64,000 nucleotides of DNA from Methanogranum sp963676045 (GCA_963676045.1 OY780938.1:1178001-1242000), one strand, 5' to 3'. Counted from the first letter of the stretch, positions 44,619-53,807 are shown. A program made the numbers and translations. The notes: a model not told the origin generated them from the letters alone.

Positions 44619-46193
44619 TCAGATGTTCAATATGACCATATCTGACCTTGCTTCGCCGTTTGCCTTTATACCGAAAGTATCGACCAGTACCTTTGTCACG
44701 TTGGGTGTCAGGAAAACAGGCAGGCGGGGGCCCAGCATTATGTCCTTCACACCCAACGACAGCAAGGACAACAGGACAAGGCATGCCTTCTGCTCATACC
44801 AAGCGATATTGAATGACAACGGCAGACCGTTGACATCCGTACCGAACGCCTCGGCGAGGGCTGATGCTATGACGACCAGAGAATAACAGTCGTTACACTG
44901 CCCAGCATCTATCACCCTTGGTATACCACCTATATCTCCCAAATCCAGCTTATTATAGCGATATTTCGCACATCCCGCAGTCAGTATGATGGTGTCCGAA
45001 GGAAGCTGCTTTGCGAAGTCCGTATAGTACTCCCTTCCCTTCTCCCTTCCGTCGCATCCTGCCATGACGACGAATCTGCTTATGTCACCTTTCTTGACAG
45101 CGTCAACTATCTTATCAGCCAACGAAAGCACTGTGCCGTGCCCGAAACCTATGGTCAAACGCATATCATCTATCTTGTGTGGAGATGGGCAGCTTTTTGC
45201 AATCTCTATGACCTTTGAGAAATCCTTGTGGCCTTTCGCATCCGAATTTATGTGCTGAATTCCTGGAAGACCTGCTACGCCTGTCGTGAATAGCCTGTCT
45301 TTGTACTTCTCAGATGGGATCAGTACACAATTGGTGGTAGCTATTATGGGACCGTTGAATGACTCGAAGTCCTTCTTCTGATCATACCATGCACCGCCGT
45401 AGTTTCCCTTCAGGTTGACGTACTTCTTCAATTCTGGATATGCGTTTGCGGGTAACATTTCACCGTGCGTGTATACATCGACGTCTGTTCCCTTTGTCTG
45501 CTCCAAAAGCATCTTGAGGTCCTTCAGGTCGTGCCCGGTGATCAATATCCCTGGCTTGCTACCCACACCTGTACCGACTGTGGTCATCTCGGGGGTACCG
45601 TATGTCGCAGTGTTGGCTTTGTCCAAAAGTGCCAGACAAACGACCCCTACCTTCCCGCATTCCATATTGAGAGATACCAACTCCTCCGCTGACATGTCCT
45701 TCCTCAAGGAATACAGGGCCTTCCTTATGAATTCAGGAACCGTCTTGTCGTGATATCCCAATATGGTCGCATGATGGTAATATGCCGCAAGGCCCTTCGT
45801 TCCAGCCAAAAGGAGTTCCTTCAATGACCTGAGGTCATCGTTGGAATCGTAAGAGTCTATTCCAACACCTTCCTCCGGATGTCCTGATACGCAGAAGTGG
45901 CAATCTATGCCAAGCTTGTTCTTCAACTCCTTATTACGCTGGAACTCGATCTTTATCCTCTCTAGATCGAAATTCGTGTTGGTGAGCGTCATGAACAGCC
46001 CATACACCGCCCTGCGATCGATCTCATCCACTGCATCTTTGTCTAACTTGCTCTCCATCGTGCCCTTGGATAGGACCATCAATGATTGTATCAAAAGGTC
46101 CTGTGCGTCCGCCAATTCTGCTGACTTACCACAAACTCCGCCCTTGATGCAACCTGTTACCTTTACCGTTTCCTCGCATTGTCTGCATTTCAT
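44619..46193 (-). CDS. hcp: Hydroxylamine reductase / hybrid cluster protein
   Basis: 524 residues. N-terminal cluster cysteines C3, C6, C15, C21 (KCRQCEETVKVTGCIKGGVC), then the hybrid-cluster ligands spread over FCVSGHPEEG, GHDLKDLKMLLEQ, TNCVLIP, AGCAKYRYNKL and IDAGQCNDCYSL. Hcp proteins reduce hydroxylamine or NO and protect against nitrosative stress. ATG 46193 directly precedes the cysteine motif and has GGAG upstream; a TTG 26 codons earlier is less likely. Divergent from an HxlR regulator with a palindrome between them. Confidence 0.95.
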   Translation of the reverse strand: MKCRQCEETVKVTGCIKGGVCGKSAELADAQDLLIQSLMVLSKGTMESKLDKDAVDEIDRRAVYGLFMTLTNTNFDLERIKIEFQRNKELKNKLGIDCHFCVSGHPEEGVGIDSYDSNDDLRSLKELLLAGTKGLAAYYHHATILGYHDKTVPEFIRKALYSLRKDMSAEELVSLNMECGKVGVVCLALLDKANTATYGTPEMTTVGTGVGSKPGILITGHDLKDLKMLLEQTKGTDVDVYTHGEMLPANAYPELKKYVNLKGNYGGAWYDQKKDFESFNGPIIATTNCVLIPSEKYKDRLFTTGVAGLPGIQHINSDAKGHKDFSKVIEIAKSCPSPHKIDDMRLTIGFGHGTVLSLADKIVDAVKKGDISRFVVMAGCDGREKGREYYTDFAKQLPSDTIILTAGCAKYRYNKLDLGDIGGIPRVIDAGQCNDCYSLVVIASALAEAFGTDVNGLPLSFNIAWYEQKACLVLLSLLSLGVKDIMLGPRLPVFLTPNVTKVLVDTFGIKANGEARSDMVILNI

Positions 46194-46284
46194 GTATTTT
46201 TCTCCGTTGACCACCAAATCATTTTCTGACCCTTTGGGTCGTGCGATTGACAATTGACTCCTAACCGTCAATACGTCAATGCTC

Positions 46285-46312
46285 TTGATATGGATTTTAT
46301 ATCAAATATCAA
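46285..46312. promoter_or_regulatory. Operator cluster between hcp and hxlR-type regulator
   Basis: TTGATAT-(7 bp)-ATATCAA is a perfect 7-7-7 inverted repeat at 46285-46305, followed without gap by a second ATATCAA (46306-46312). Nearby toward hcp a direct repeat CGTCAAT-A-CGTCAAT occupies 46266-46280. The hxlR-type gene has its TATA box at 46326-46333. The arrangement suggests a repressor or activator controlling both divergent genes. Confidence 0.7.
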
Positions 46313-46357
46313 ATCTATACTAACGTATAAATAGAAAAGAGTTTCTTACAGCATACT

Positions 46358-46726
46358 ATGGACCATGAATGCACAGTCTACAAGACGATGGACTACCTTG
46401 CAAAAAGATGGACGATAATGATACTACTGGAACTGTATAAGGGCACAGACCACGGTAATGAATGGAAGAGGTTCTCGGAGATAAAATCTGGAATGAAGGA
46501 CATAACACCGAAGATGCTATCCGAGCGCCTGAAGGAACTCGAGGCAGAAGGATTGGTGGAAAATAGGATAGACGCGTCTTCATTTCCGGTCAAGAGCGAA
46601 TACAGACTCACGGAGCCTGCGAGGGAGCTTATGAAGATCGTCCACGAAATAAAGATTTGGGCACTTGAATGGAAAATAGACAACAAACCCTGCAGAAAAC
46701 AGGATTGCGGCCTATGTATTCTATAA
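46358..46726 (+). CDS. HxlR-family transcriptional regulator, cysteine-rich tail
   Basis: 122 residues. Cys4 near the N-terminus, then the HxlR winged helix (YLAKRWTIMILLELYKG, ITPKMLSERLKELEAEGLVE, the wing FPVKSEYRLTEPA). The C-terminus CRKQDCGLCIL places Cys112, Cys117 and Cys120 together, a possible thiol or metal sensor. HxlR proteins often sense aldehydes or redox stress by cysteine. Divergent from hcp, which it probably controls. ATG 46358 is about 27 bp after TATAAATA, so the mRNA is leaderless or nearly so. Confidence 0.9.
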   Translation: MDHECTVYKTMDYLAKRWTIMILLELYKGTDHGNEWKRFSEIKSGMKDITPKMLSERLKELEAEGLVENRIDASSFPVKSEYRLTEPARELMKIVHEIKIWALEWKIDNKPCRKQDCGLCIL

Positions 46727-46793
46727 ATCACTAGCCCTTTCTAACACCAAACATTTATTAATTAAATATAATTCCCCGATAGAGGTAATAGCT

Positions 46794-47018
46794 ATGAAAG
46801 CATTCCGTATAACAGGTTCATTCGCAGATCCGAGACAAAGGCAGAAATTCTGCATTGAGATGTCAGGAGAGGATGAGGCCGCAGTAAAGGAGAAGGCACT
46901 TTCCACTCTCGGCAGCAAACACAGGCTCAAGAGATGGGAGATCGACATCACAGATATCAGCGAGATTCCCGCTGACCAGGTCACAAACCACGTTGTAAAA
47001 TACGATATCGGTGAGTGA
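46794..47018 (+). CDS. rpl18a: 50S ribosomal protein L18a (LX, eL20)
   Basis: 74 residues: AFRITGSFADPRQRQKFCIE, VKEKALSTLGSKHRLKR and a C-terminal VTNHVVKYDIGE match archaeal eL20 (LX). A large-subunit protein near the 5S rRNA. GAGGTAATAG precedes ATG 46794, and ATTAAATATAA lies in the promoter region. First of the unit rpl18a-pfdA-ftsY, common in archaea. Confidence 0.93.
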   Translation: MKAFRITGSFADPRQRQKFCIEMSGEDEAAVKEKALSTLGSKHRLKRWEIDITDISEIPADQVTNHVVKYDIGE

Positions 47019-47019
47019 A

Positions 47020-47442
47020 ATGGAAGATGGTGAGCTCCGTCAGGCCATGGCGGTCCTTGAATCATACAAAAAACAATTGGAATCCCTGAACCGCCAGGCA
47101 CAGGTGCTCCAAGCATCAATGGATGATATTCTAAGAGCGCGCGAGACCTTGAAAGCATTGAAAGATGCCAAGGAAGGAGACAAGGTCCTACTACCAATCG
47201 GAGCTTCATCATACATCAATGTTAATATATCGGCCGACACAAAGGTCATTGTGAACGTAGGGTCCCGTGTATCGGTAGAGAAATCTATCGATGAGGCCGT
47301 AGAATTCGCGATAGACACAGGAAATGAGTGCTCTGAGGCCCTCAAAAATGCTGTCAACGCTATGAGCGAGATCGAAGGCATTGCAAACGACCTCTCGATG
47401 GCCATACAAAACGAATACCGCAACAGACAAATGGGTCAGTGA
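47020..47442 (+). CDS. pfdA: Prefoldin subunit alpha
   Basis: 140 residues: long N-terminal and C-terminal coiled-coil helices (LESYKKQLESLNRQAQVLQA; ECSEALKNAVNAMSEIEG) around a beta hairpin (LLPIGASSYINVNISADTKV). Forms the alpha2-beta4 jellyfish chaperone with beta subunits encoded elsewhere. ATG 47020 is preceded by GGTGAG, which overlaps the L18a stop; ftsY follows after 1 bp. Confidence 0.93.
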   Translation: MEDGELRQAMAVLESYKKQLESLNRQAQVLQASMDDILRARETLKALKDAKEGDKVLLPIGASSYINVNISADTKVIVNVGSRVSVEKSIDEAVEFAIDTGNECSEALKNAVNAMSEIEGIANDLSMAIQNEYRNRQMGQ

Positions 47443-47443
47443 G

Positions 47444-48589
47444 ATGTTCGAGTCTCTCAAGTCCAAGCTCAAAAATGTTTTTCATAAATCAGAAAAGCTG
47501 GATTCTGAGAAGGTATACGAACAGCCGGAGGAAGACGTTCCAAAGCTCCAAGAACTCCCTTCGAAAGAACCGCTGACCGAAGAGCTCAAAGAAGAACCTC
47601 CACCGACAGACGAGAAACCACTGTCGAGAAAGGAACAACTAAAAGCAGATAAACAGAAGAAGACAGAAACAAGGACCGAAAAGAAACATTCTGACAAATC
47701 AGATGCGGATTCCAAATACTCCACCGAAAAGATGGTGGGAGACAGCGGGAAAAAGATCAAAGAAGATCCGCTTGATGATATCTTGGATGAGCTCGAGGTA
47801 GCACTTTTGGAATCGGACGTCGCATATCCTGTCGTACAGGAGATCATCATCGGTGTTCGTAACAACCTTGTCAACAAGAAATACAGCCGCGAATTCACTC
47901 TTGAACAAGTTGTAGAGGCCGCTGTTAAGGAATCTGTAAGAAATGTCCTTAAGGTCAACGAATTTGACTTCAAAAAATGGATAGACGAACAGAGCAGACC
48001 TACCGTCATCATGTTCATAGGAATCAACGGAACAGGCAAAACAACGGCAATAGCCAAAATCGCAAACATGCTTCAGGAAGACGGGAAGAGTGTCGTCCTT
48101 GCAGCATGTGACACATTTAGAGCTGGCGCCATTGAACAATTATCGGTCCATGCAGAGAGATTAAATGTCAAAATCGTAAAACAGGCCCAGGATGCCGATC
48201 CTGCATCTGTGGCGTTTGATGCGATCGAACACGCAAAATCAAAAAGAAGGGATGTCGTGCTGATCGATACGGCAGGCCGCATGCAGACCAACAACAATCT
48301 CATAGATGAGATGAAGAAGATCGCCCGCGTATCAAAGCCTGCGTTGAAGATATTTGTCGGTGACGCACTTGCAGGTAATGATGCCATCGAACAGGCGAAA
48401 GTGTTCGATGATGCTGTCGGAATCGATGCGGTCATACTGACCAAGATAGATACTGATGCAAAAGGTGGCGCGGCATTGTCCATCGCACATACCATAGGAA
48501 AACCGATCGCGTTCGTATGCAACGGTCAAGGTTACAACGACATAGAACAGTTCAACACCGAATGGATGCTGGAAAGATTGTTCGAATGA
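47444..48589 (+). CDS. ftsY: Signal recognition particle receptor FtsY
   Basis: 381 residues. An N-terminal linker (about 10-110) is very rich in Lys and Glu/Asp, as in membrane-associating FtsY A-domains. The NG domain follows: helical bundle PLDDILDELEVALLESDVAY, G1 FIGINGTGKTTAIAKIA, LAACDTFRAGAIEQL, G3 VLIDTAGRMQTN, G4 TKIDTDAKGGAALS. Docks SRP-ribosome complexes at the membrane. ATG 47444 lies 1 bp after the prefoldin stop. Confidence 0.96.
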   Translation: MFESLKSKLKNVFHKSEKLDSEKVYEQPEEDVPKLQELPSKEPLTEELKEEPPPTDEKPLSRKEQLKADKQKKTETRTEKKHSDKSDADSKYSTEKMVGDSGKKIKEDPLDDILDELEVALLESDVAYPVVQEIIIGVRNNLVNKKYSREFTLEQVVEAAVKESVRNVLKVNEFDFKKWIDEQSRPTVIMFIGINGTGKTTAIAKIANMLQEDGKSVVLAACDTFRAGAIEQLSVHAERLNVKIVKQAQDADPASVAFDAIEHAKSKRRDVVLIDTAGRMQTNNNLIDEMKKIARVSKPALKIFVGDALAGNDAIEQAKVFDDAVGIDAVILTKIDTDAKGGAALSIAHTIGKPIAFVCNGQGYNDIEQFNTEWMLERLFE

Positions 48590-48593
48590 ACGA

Positions 48594-49814
48594 TCACACA
48601 CATAATTTATAGAGGAGAGTCGCGAACACCTTGGCGTCTATAACGATGCTATCAATGGGCACATATTCATTTGGACCGTGAAGTGTACCTCCTCCGTATT
48701 CCCAAACGTATGCATCATACCCTTTAGCCCTGAAGAAATTCGCACATGTGGCACCACCTACACCTATTGCCTTCGGCCTTACACCCACTACGGATTCCAC
48801 CGAATCGGAGAGGGCCTTGTAGATATCAGATTCCGTGGAGGACATCTTTCCAGAATTATGCCTTTGGACCTCTGTGACATGGATGTGCGCTCCTGTCCTG
48901 CGTTCATATTCCTTGGCCAACTCCATAACGGACTGCTTTACCTCATCCAAACTGTATCTTGGGATGACGCGCATATCCATATAGAATTCGAATTTGCCAG
49001 GTATTGTGTTTACATTTATTGATGCGATCTCATTCTTCGTAGGCTCGAATGTGGAGATCGCTGGATCGAAAAGCATGTCTGTCTCATTGAATTCCTTTGC
49101 GAGTTTACTCATGAGCTCCGAAAGGAAATATGCACCAACACGGAAAGCATTCTGTCCCTTGTTCGGAGTGGAACCGTGCGTCGACTTGCCTATCACGTCG
49201 AATTTCAACCATATCAGATTCTTTTCCGCGACCTCTATCATCGATCCGCCTGGACTTCCCCAGTCGGGCACTATAAAAACATCATCTTTCGAGAAATAAC
49301 CGTTGTTCAACAGATAATCGATACCCATGCGGCTTGTGGTCTCCTCATCTGCCACATATGCTATCCCGATGGATCTCTTCGATAGTATGTCCGCTGGTAT
49401 GAATTTTGATGCGAACATCGCAGATAATATTGCCTGACCGTTATCCTCTGTTCCACGGCCATATATCTTGCCGTCCTTCACAACCGCTTTGAACGGATCG
49501 GTATCCCAATCCTCGATATTGCCCACTGGAACGGTATCCATATGGGCAACGACCCAAACTGTACCTTTTCCCTCTCCGTTCTTCTTCGCCAAAATATTAG
49601 GCCTCAAAACGAGTGGATCGTTCTCATCTGGAACATTGATGCGCTGGATTGAATCGTACCCCACAAGACATCTTTGTAGCATATCTGCTCTTTTACCTTC
49701 GCCCACGCCACCATTCTCGGGCGCCATGGCAGGTATTGCGATCATCTCGGACATGACTTTGACAATGTCTTTACGGGAGTTCTCTATATTCTCGAGAACA
49801 GCGTTCAATTCCAT
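48594..49814 (-). CDS. M20 family metallopeptidase (DapE/ArgE-like)
   Basis: 406 residues: first zinc ligand and Asp in WVVAHMDTVPVG, bridging Asp in YGRGTEDNGQAILSAMFA, catalytic Glu pair in AYVADEETTSRMG, and a dimerisation lid (LIWLKFDVIGKSTHGSTPNK). The last ligand lies in YGGGTLHGPNEYVPID. Probably a dipeptidase or deacylase such as succinyl-diaminopimelate desuccinylase; substrate undefined. Own promoter in the gap after the thiolase terminator. Confidence 0.9.
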   Translation of the reverse strand: MELNAVLENIENSRKDIVKVMSEMIAIPAMAPENGGVGEGKRADMLQRCLVGYDSIQRINVPDENDPLVLRPNILAKKNGEGKGTVWVVAHMDTVPVGNIEDWDTDPFKAVVKDGKIYGRGTEDNGQAILSAMFASKFIPADILSKRSIGIAYVADEETTSRMGIDYLLNNGYFSKDDVFIVPDWGSPGGSMIEVAEKNLIWLKFDVIGKSTHGSTPNKGQNAFRVGAYFLSELMSKLAKEFNETDMLFDPAISTFEPTKNEIASINVNTIPGKFEFYMDMRVIPRYSLDEVKQSVMELAKEYERRTGAHIHVTEVQRHNSGKMSSTESDIYKALSDSVESVVGVRPKAIGVGGATCANFFRAKGYDAYVWEYGGGTLHGPNEYVPIDSIVIDAKVFATLLYKLCV

Positions 49815-49859
49815 AGTTATGGGTAATCAAACTGAGAATTGATATATTCTTTGCTGTAT

Positions 49860-49887
49860 GAAAAAAAGAAGTAGGGGCAATGCCCCT
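49860..49887 (-). terminator. Hairpin plus T-run terminator after thiolase
   Basis: Read on the reverse strand, AGGGGC-ATT-GCCCCT (49887-49873) is a perfect 6-bp G/C stem with a 3-nt loop, followed by ACTTCTTTTTTTC. It begins 3 bp after the thiolase stop at 49890. This is the most canonical intrinsic-style terminator in the window. Confidence 0.75.
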
Positions 49888-49889
49888 GT

Positions 49890-51068
49890 TTAACACTTAC
49901 GAACGATCATCGTGACCGCATTTCCGCCGCCGAGGCATAACGTGGCAAGTCCTGTTTCCAAATTGCGGTCATGCAATCCGTATATCAGGGTGGTGAGCAC
50001 ACGAGCTCCGGAACATCCTATCGGGTGTCCCAATGCTATCGCTCCACCATTGACATTGAATGCTTCGTCAGGAACGTTCAATTCCTTTTTGACGGCACAC
50101 GAAGCGGTGGCAAATGCTTCGTTGTGCTCGAAAAGATCGATATCGTCTATCTTCATTCCCGCCTTCTTCAGAACGTGTCTGGTCGTTGGTATTGGTGCTT
50201 CCATGATGTATTCTGGTTTGACACCACGCTCTCCGTACGCGACGATCTCTGCAAGGGGCTTTATTCCATGCTCTTCGGCCCAAGACCTTGATGTGACTAT
50301 GCATGCGGCTGCGCCATCGCTCAATTGGGATGAATTGCCTGCTGTCACTACACCGTCCTTCTTGAACACTGGCTTCAATTTAGCGAGGGATTCCAGGGTC
50401 GTATCTGCCCTGATGCCTTCATCTTTGCTGAATATTATGTCGCCTTTCTTATCAGGTATCACGACTGGGACGATCTCCTTATCGAATTTACCTTCCGCCT
50501 GCGCCTTGGCAGCCTTGGCATTGCTCTCGTATGCTAGCTGATCAGCATCCTCTCTTTTGACGTTGAACCTCTCGGCCACGATCTCTCCGGTGAATCCCAT
50601 GTGCTGATTGTTGAATATGTCCCAAAGTCCATCATGTACCATTCCATCTACCATGGGCTGGTCGTTCATCTTCAATCCCCATCTGACGCCATTGAGAATA
50701 TAAGGAACATTGGACATGCTTTCCATTCCTCCAGCGGCGATGACCTTGTATTCGCCTGCTTTGATCGCATCGGCGGCATTCATTATTGATTTCAGTCCCG
50801 ATCCGCAAACGGCATTGACCGTGTATGAACCTACTTCGACAGGTATGTTCGCACCCACAGCCGCCTGTCTCGCAGGATTCTGACCAAGGCCGGTGGAGAG
50901 AACGTTCCCCATGATGCATTCCTCAATATCCGTAACATGGATATTTGCTCTTTTTATCGCCTCAGTCAGGGCAACGGATCCTAATTGCGTTGCTTTGATA
51001 CCGGTCAATGTCTTTCCGTATTTGCCGATAGGCGTCCTTGCTGCGCTGATTATTACTGCCTCTTCCAT
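49890..51068 (-). CDS. Acetyl-CoA C-acetyltransferase (thiolase)
   Basis: 392 residues of biosynthetic-type thiolase: acylated Cys in TVNAVCGSGLKSIMNAADAI, HNEAFATASCAVKKEL, NVNGGAIALGHPIGCSGARV with the base Cys, and CLGGGNAVTMIV at the end. Condenses two acetyl-CoA to acetoacetyl-CoA, the first mevalonate-pathway step, or works in reverse. It resembles bacterial AtoB/PhaA more than the archaeal thiolase normally co-encoded with HMG-CoA synthase and a DUF35 protein; neither partner is here. GAGGTG precedes the ATG, and TAATATATATT lies about 45 bp upstream. Confidence 0.93.
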   Translation of the reverse strand: MEEAVIISAARTPIGKYGKTLTGIKATQLGSVALTEAIKRANIHVTDIEECIMGNVLSTGLGQNPARQAAVGANIPVEVGSYTVNAVCGSGLKSIMNAADAIKAGEYKVIAAGGMESMSNVPYILNGVRWGLKMNDQPMVDGMVHDGLWDIFNNQHMGFTGEIVAERFNVKREDADQLAYESNAKAAKAQAEGKFDKEIVPVVIPDKKGDIIFSKDEGIRADTTLESLAKLKPVFKKDGVVTAGNSSQLSDGAAACIVTSRSWAEEHGIKPLAEIVAYGERGVKPEYIMEAPIPTTRHVLKKAGMKIDDIDLFEHNEAFATASCAVKKELNVPDEAFNVNGGAIALGHPIGCSGARVLTTLIYGLHDRNLETGLATLCLGGGNAVTMIVRKC

Positions 51069-51128
51069 AGATACACCTCATTTCTGAGAATGAAGGAGAC
51101 TCGAAAGAACAATATATATTACTGTCGG

Positions 51129-52454
51129 TCATTGAATACGACAATTAACGAAATCGATAGGTTGCTCCTCGCCCATTCTCTTCAATGGTTTCGATAGATG
51201 ACGCCTCGCAGACGTGGGTGGCTCATACCATCCTGGCACCATCCACCTATTGCATTCAGTCATCAATGGACCATCTGCCTTTGTATGACATTTCTTACAA
51301 CGGAAACCCTGTCCTTTTCCAGATGATCCCATGGTCCTACCGCATGACGAACAGACGGGATTGGAGACCTTCGCGAAATGATTCACGACTTCGATCACTT
51401 TGACCTTTTCAACGTTCAAGGTCCTTGGTTCCTCTCTCAATTCCCCCATCACCCCTATCCTATCACCAACGACAAGATTATCGAAAACATAACGGAATTC
51501 TTTTGAAGGCTCGTATACTCCACACGTGATCGGACCGTATTTGGTCCCTATCTCGAAGAAAACATGGCCACCTTTGATGTGTCTCGCAGAGGATTCCACC
51601 GTGCCTTCCAGATAATAAGATTGATTGGGCGTCAGTACTTGTGAATTATAGATTATATGATCGTCCGTACCCTGATTTGTCAGGAATATCATCCACCTGT
51701 CGAGAGGTTCTGTCTTAATGATACCATAGCCCTTTATGAGATCCTCCGGAACGTCGCCCCTGAAACCATACATCACCGGGCACGGCGTTGAAGGCACCAT
51801 CGCGACCTTCTCTGCCCTGTCTTCCCAACTATTGAATGAGGTGCGTATCTCATGCTCTGCATCCCTTATGGTCGACGGGTCGTAGGCACGCTTGGTCCCC
51901 CATCTTTCCTTCGGCCTATATGAAAGAAGCTCGTAAGTGCTATCGCGTGGCCTCCATGCCATTCCACATGTGCAGCCGATGACGCCCCTTCCATTGCCTA
52001 TCTCGAACTTCTTTGCATTTATCCTTGAGATCTCGTCCTCTATGACCTTTCTATCCATTATGGTCCTTACACCATTCCAATAGAACTCCTGAGATGGCTT
52101 TTTTCTAGATATCACAAGGCCGGGATCAGCAGACGGTTCATGGTATCTTTCGATCAGCGGCCTTATCCTTTTCAGCATATCGGATTCATCAGGCTCGAAC
52201 GATGAACATTTGTCATAACAGAAAACATCATGGCCTTGGATGTTCCCGATGAACCTTTTCTTCCCCGTGCCCTTTCCAAATCTCATCACGAGAGAACCGT
52301 TGCCTCTTGTCTTCCAAGGGGTCGCTGGATTTAAACGGACGAGTCTTGGATTGCCGATGAGGTCAAGGTCTTGAAATTCATTTATTATCTCGGTTGCCAA
52401 AAAAGTGGTACAGTTCCCTTCGGTAGAATCAGTATCGTCCACTGCAACATACAT
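51129..52454 (-). CDS. tiaS: tRNA(Ile2) 2-agmatinylcytidine synthetase TiaS
   Basis: 441 residues: YVAVDDTDSTEGNCTTFLAT at the N-terminus, the catalytic ATP site, an OB-fold about 270-350 (QSYYLEGTVESSARHIKGGH) and a C-terminal zinc ribbon (NPVCSSCGRTMGSSGKG, FRCKKCHTKA). It attaches agmatine to C34 of the CAU tRNA-Ile2 so that it reads AUA. AAAATATATCAT sits about 30 bp before the ATG, so the mRNA is probably leaderless. Confidence 0.95.
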   Translation of the reverse strand: MYVAVDDTDSTEGNCTTFLATEIINEFQDLDLIGNPRLVRLNPATPWKTRGNGSLVMRFGKGTGKKRFIGNIQGHDVFCYDKCSSFEPDESDMLKRIRPLIERYHEPSADPGLVISRKKPSQEFYWNGVRTIMDRKVIEDEISRINAKKFEIGNGRGVIGCTCGMAWRPRDSTYELLSYRPKERWGTKRAYDPSTIRDAEHEIRTSFNSWEDRAEKVAMVPSTPCPVMYGFRGDVPEDLIKGYGIIKTEPLDRWMIFLTNQGTDDHIIYNSQVLTPNQSYYLEGTVESSARHIKGGHVFFEIGTKYGPITCGVYEPSKEFRYVFDNLVVGDRIGVMGELREEPRTLNVEKVKVIEVVNHFAKVSNPVCSSCGRTMGSSGKGQGFRCKKCHTKADGPLMTECNRWMVPGWYEPPTSARRHLSKPLKRMGEEQPIDFVNCRIQ

Positions 52455-52497
52455 ATTCGGACTAATTCATCGGCATGATATATTTTATTCGCCTCAT

Positions 52498-52509
52498 TAC
52501 AACATTGTA
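52498..52509. promoter_or_regulatory. Palindrome in the tiaS upstream region; rest of gap
   Basis: TACAA-CA-TTGTA lies just upstream of the tiaS TATA-like box, in the 273 bp between divergent tiaS and the TPP-enzyme gene. The rest of the gap is AT-rich. It contains a weak 23-codon frame (52596-52667) and an AAAAAATATG stretch that might be the TATA box of the downstream cluster. Confidence 0.35.
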
Positions 52510-52727
52510 GGATCGAATTCTCCCCTCCCGCGTCCATATGCCATAAGAACATCGAACTGAGAAAAAGTAACAAAACCTGCACCATAGGTATGTAAATGGA
52601 GAAACATAAAAAATATGAAGATGATACAGTTAGAATGGAATTGGCCGCATTTAGAGTGCGAGCATAATGAACCAAAATAAAATCATCGAATTGCGATCCA
52701 TAAGCTTGCAATAGGAGTTGACTAACC

Positions 52728-53807
52728 GTGTGGAAATTACTTGCAGAATGCATAAGGTCATTGAGCGATACGTCGTACACTGTACACGGTTATCCGATAA
52801 CCGATCTCGCAAAAGAGGCTGGATCCATCAATGTCATAAACGAAAAGACGGCCTTGGAATATGCACTCGGAGACTCCTTATCGAAGAAAAGATCCGTTGT
52901 CATCGTAAAAAATGTTGGAATGAATGCTCTCGCCGATCCACTGGTCATGGCATCCACACAAGGATTGATCGGAGGTGTCGTGTTGATATCGGGCGACGAT
53001 ACCGAAGTGAAAAGCACACAGGCCCGTCAGGATACGCGGCCGTATGCAGAAGTCGCATCGATCCCGCTTCTAGAAGTTGATACGAAAAAAGTCTATCACA
53101 GTCTAGAACAAGCATTCTTGGAATCTGAAAGGTATTCAAGAGTGACGCTTCTCAGGACCACGGATGTCGCCCTCTACAGCAAACCAATAGAACAAGACAT
53201 GCCCTCGGTACCAAAGGCCCGCCAATATGGGAAACTTAGCGATAAGAACATCTCGATAAGGGATTCCGCCGACTATGCTGACATGCTTTTCAAAGGAAAA
53301 GATACGGTACCGAAGACAATTGAAAAACAGGAGTACAACTTAGGACTTTGCAAGAACTGCCCCTATAAGCCTCTTCTCGAATACATATCAAAGGAAAAAA
53401 TCGACGTCATTATCGATACAGGGTGCATATTGCTCGCCAGAAGAAAACCATACTATGTCGGGATCGCGAATTATGGATTGGGATCGTCCGTCGCCGTCGC
53501 GGCGACATCCACAAAAATAGCAATAACAGGGGATTATGCATTCCTCCATTCAGGGATAAATTCGTTGATAGACGTCTACGAACGGAAAATTCCCCTACTG
53601 ACCATCATACTCAAGAATGGAAAGCTAGCTATGACAGGAGGAGAGGAATGCATTGATGTAATGAAATACATCTCTTGGGCAGAGCCCAATAAAGTAGATA
53701 TTGAAGAGGCCAAAGAGATATTGAAGAGGCCTCGGAAAGGTCCTAGGACCATCATAATAGAGACAAAATGTCCAGAAGGTGAATTGCATGAAAAAATTAG
53801 ATATTGA
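52728..53807 (+). CDS. IorA-like thiamine-diphosphate enzyme without ferredoxin domains; candidate 2-oxoacid decarboxylase
   Basis: 359 residues. Residues 1-150 resemble the PYR domain of indolepyruvate oxidoreductase IorA (catalytic-type Glu39 in NEKTALEYALGDSL; KNVGMNALADPLVMAS; ISGDDTEVKSTQARQDTRPY). Residues about 205-340 resemble its PP domain: CKNC at 208/211, C233, and the ThDP/Mg site GDYAFLHSG (268-276) with Asn297. IorA is about 600 residues and ends in two 4Fe-4S ferredoxin domains; these are absent and no IorB gene is adjacent, so oxidation with ferredoxin is doubtful and simple decarboxylation, as in sulfopyruvate decarboxylase, is likelier. Starts at GTG 52728 behind AGGAG; overlaps aksA by 20 bp. 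Context suggests 2-oxosuberate as substrate (inference). Confidence 0.82.
   Translation: MWKLLAECIRSLSDTSYTVHGYPITDLAKEAGSINVINEKTALEYALGDSLSKKRSVVIVKNVGMNALADPLVMASTQGLIGGVVLISGDDTEVKSTQARQDTRPYAEVASIPLLEVDTKKVYHSLEQAFLESERYSRVTLLRTTDVALYSKPIEQDMPSVPKARQYGKLSDKNISIRDSADYADMLFKGKDTVPKTIEKQEYNLGLCKNCPYKPLLEYISKEKIDVIIDTGCILLARRKPYYVGIANYGLGSSVAVAATSTKIAITGDYAFLHSGINSLIDVYERKIPLLTIILKNGKLAMTGGEECIDVMKYISWAEPNKVDIEEAKEILKRPRKGPRTIIIETKCPEGELHEKIRY

Noticed and set aside
52596..52667. 23-codon frame before the aks cluster (starts MEKHKKYEDD)
   Set aside because: Possible leader peptide, but only a weak AGGT upstream and no repeated codon or attenuator hairpin seen.
52385..52780. 131-codon reverse frame covering the tiaS/TPP-enzyme gap
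   Set aside because: It overlaps both flanking genes and the presumed promoters, and its product has no coherent fold pattern.
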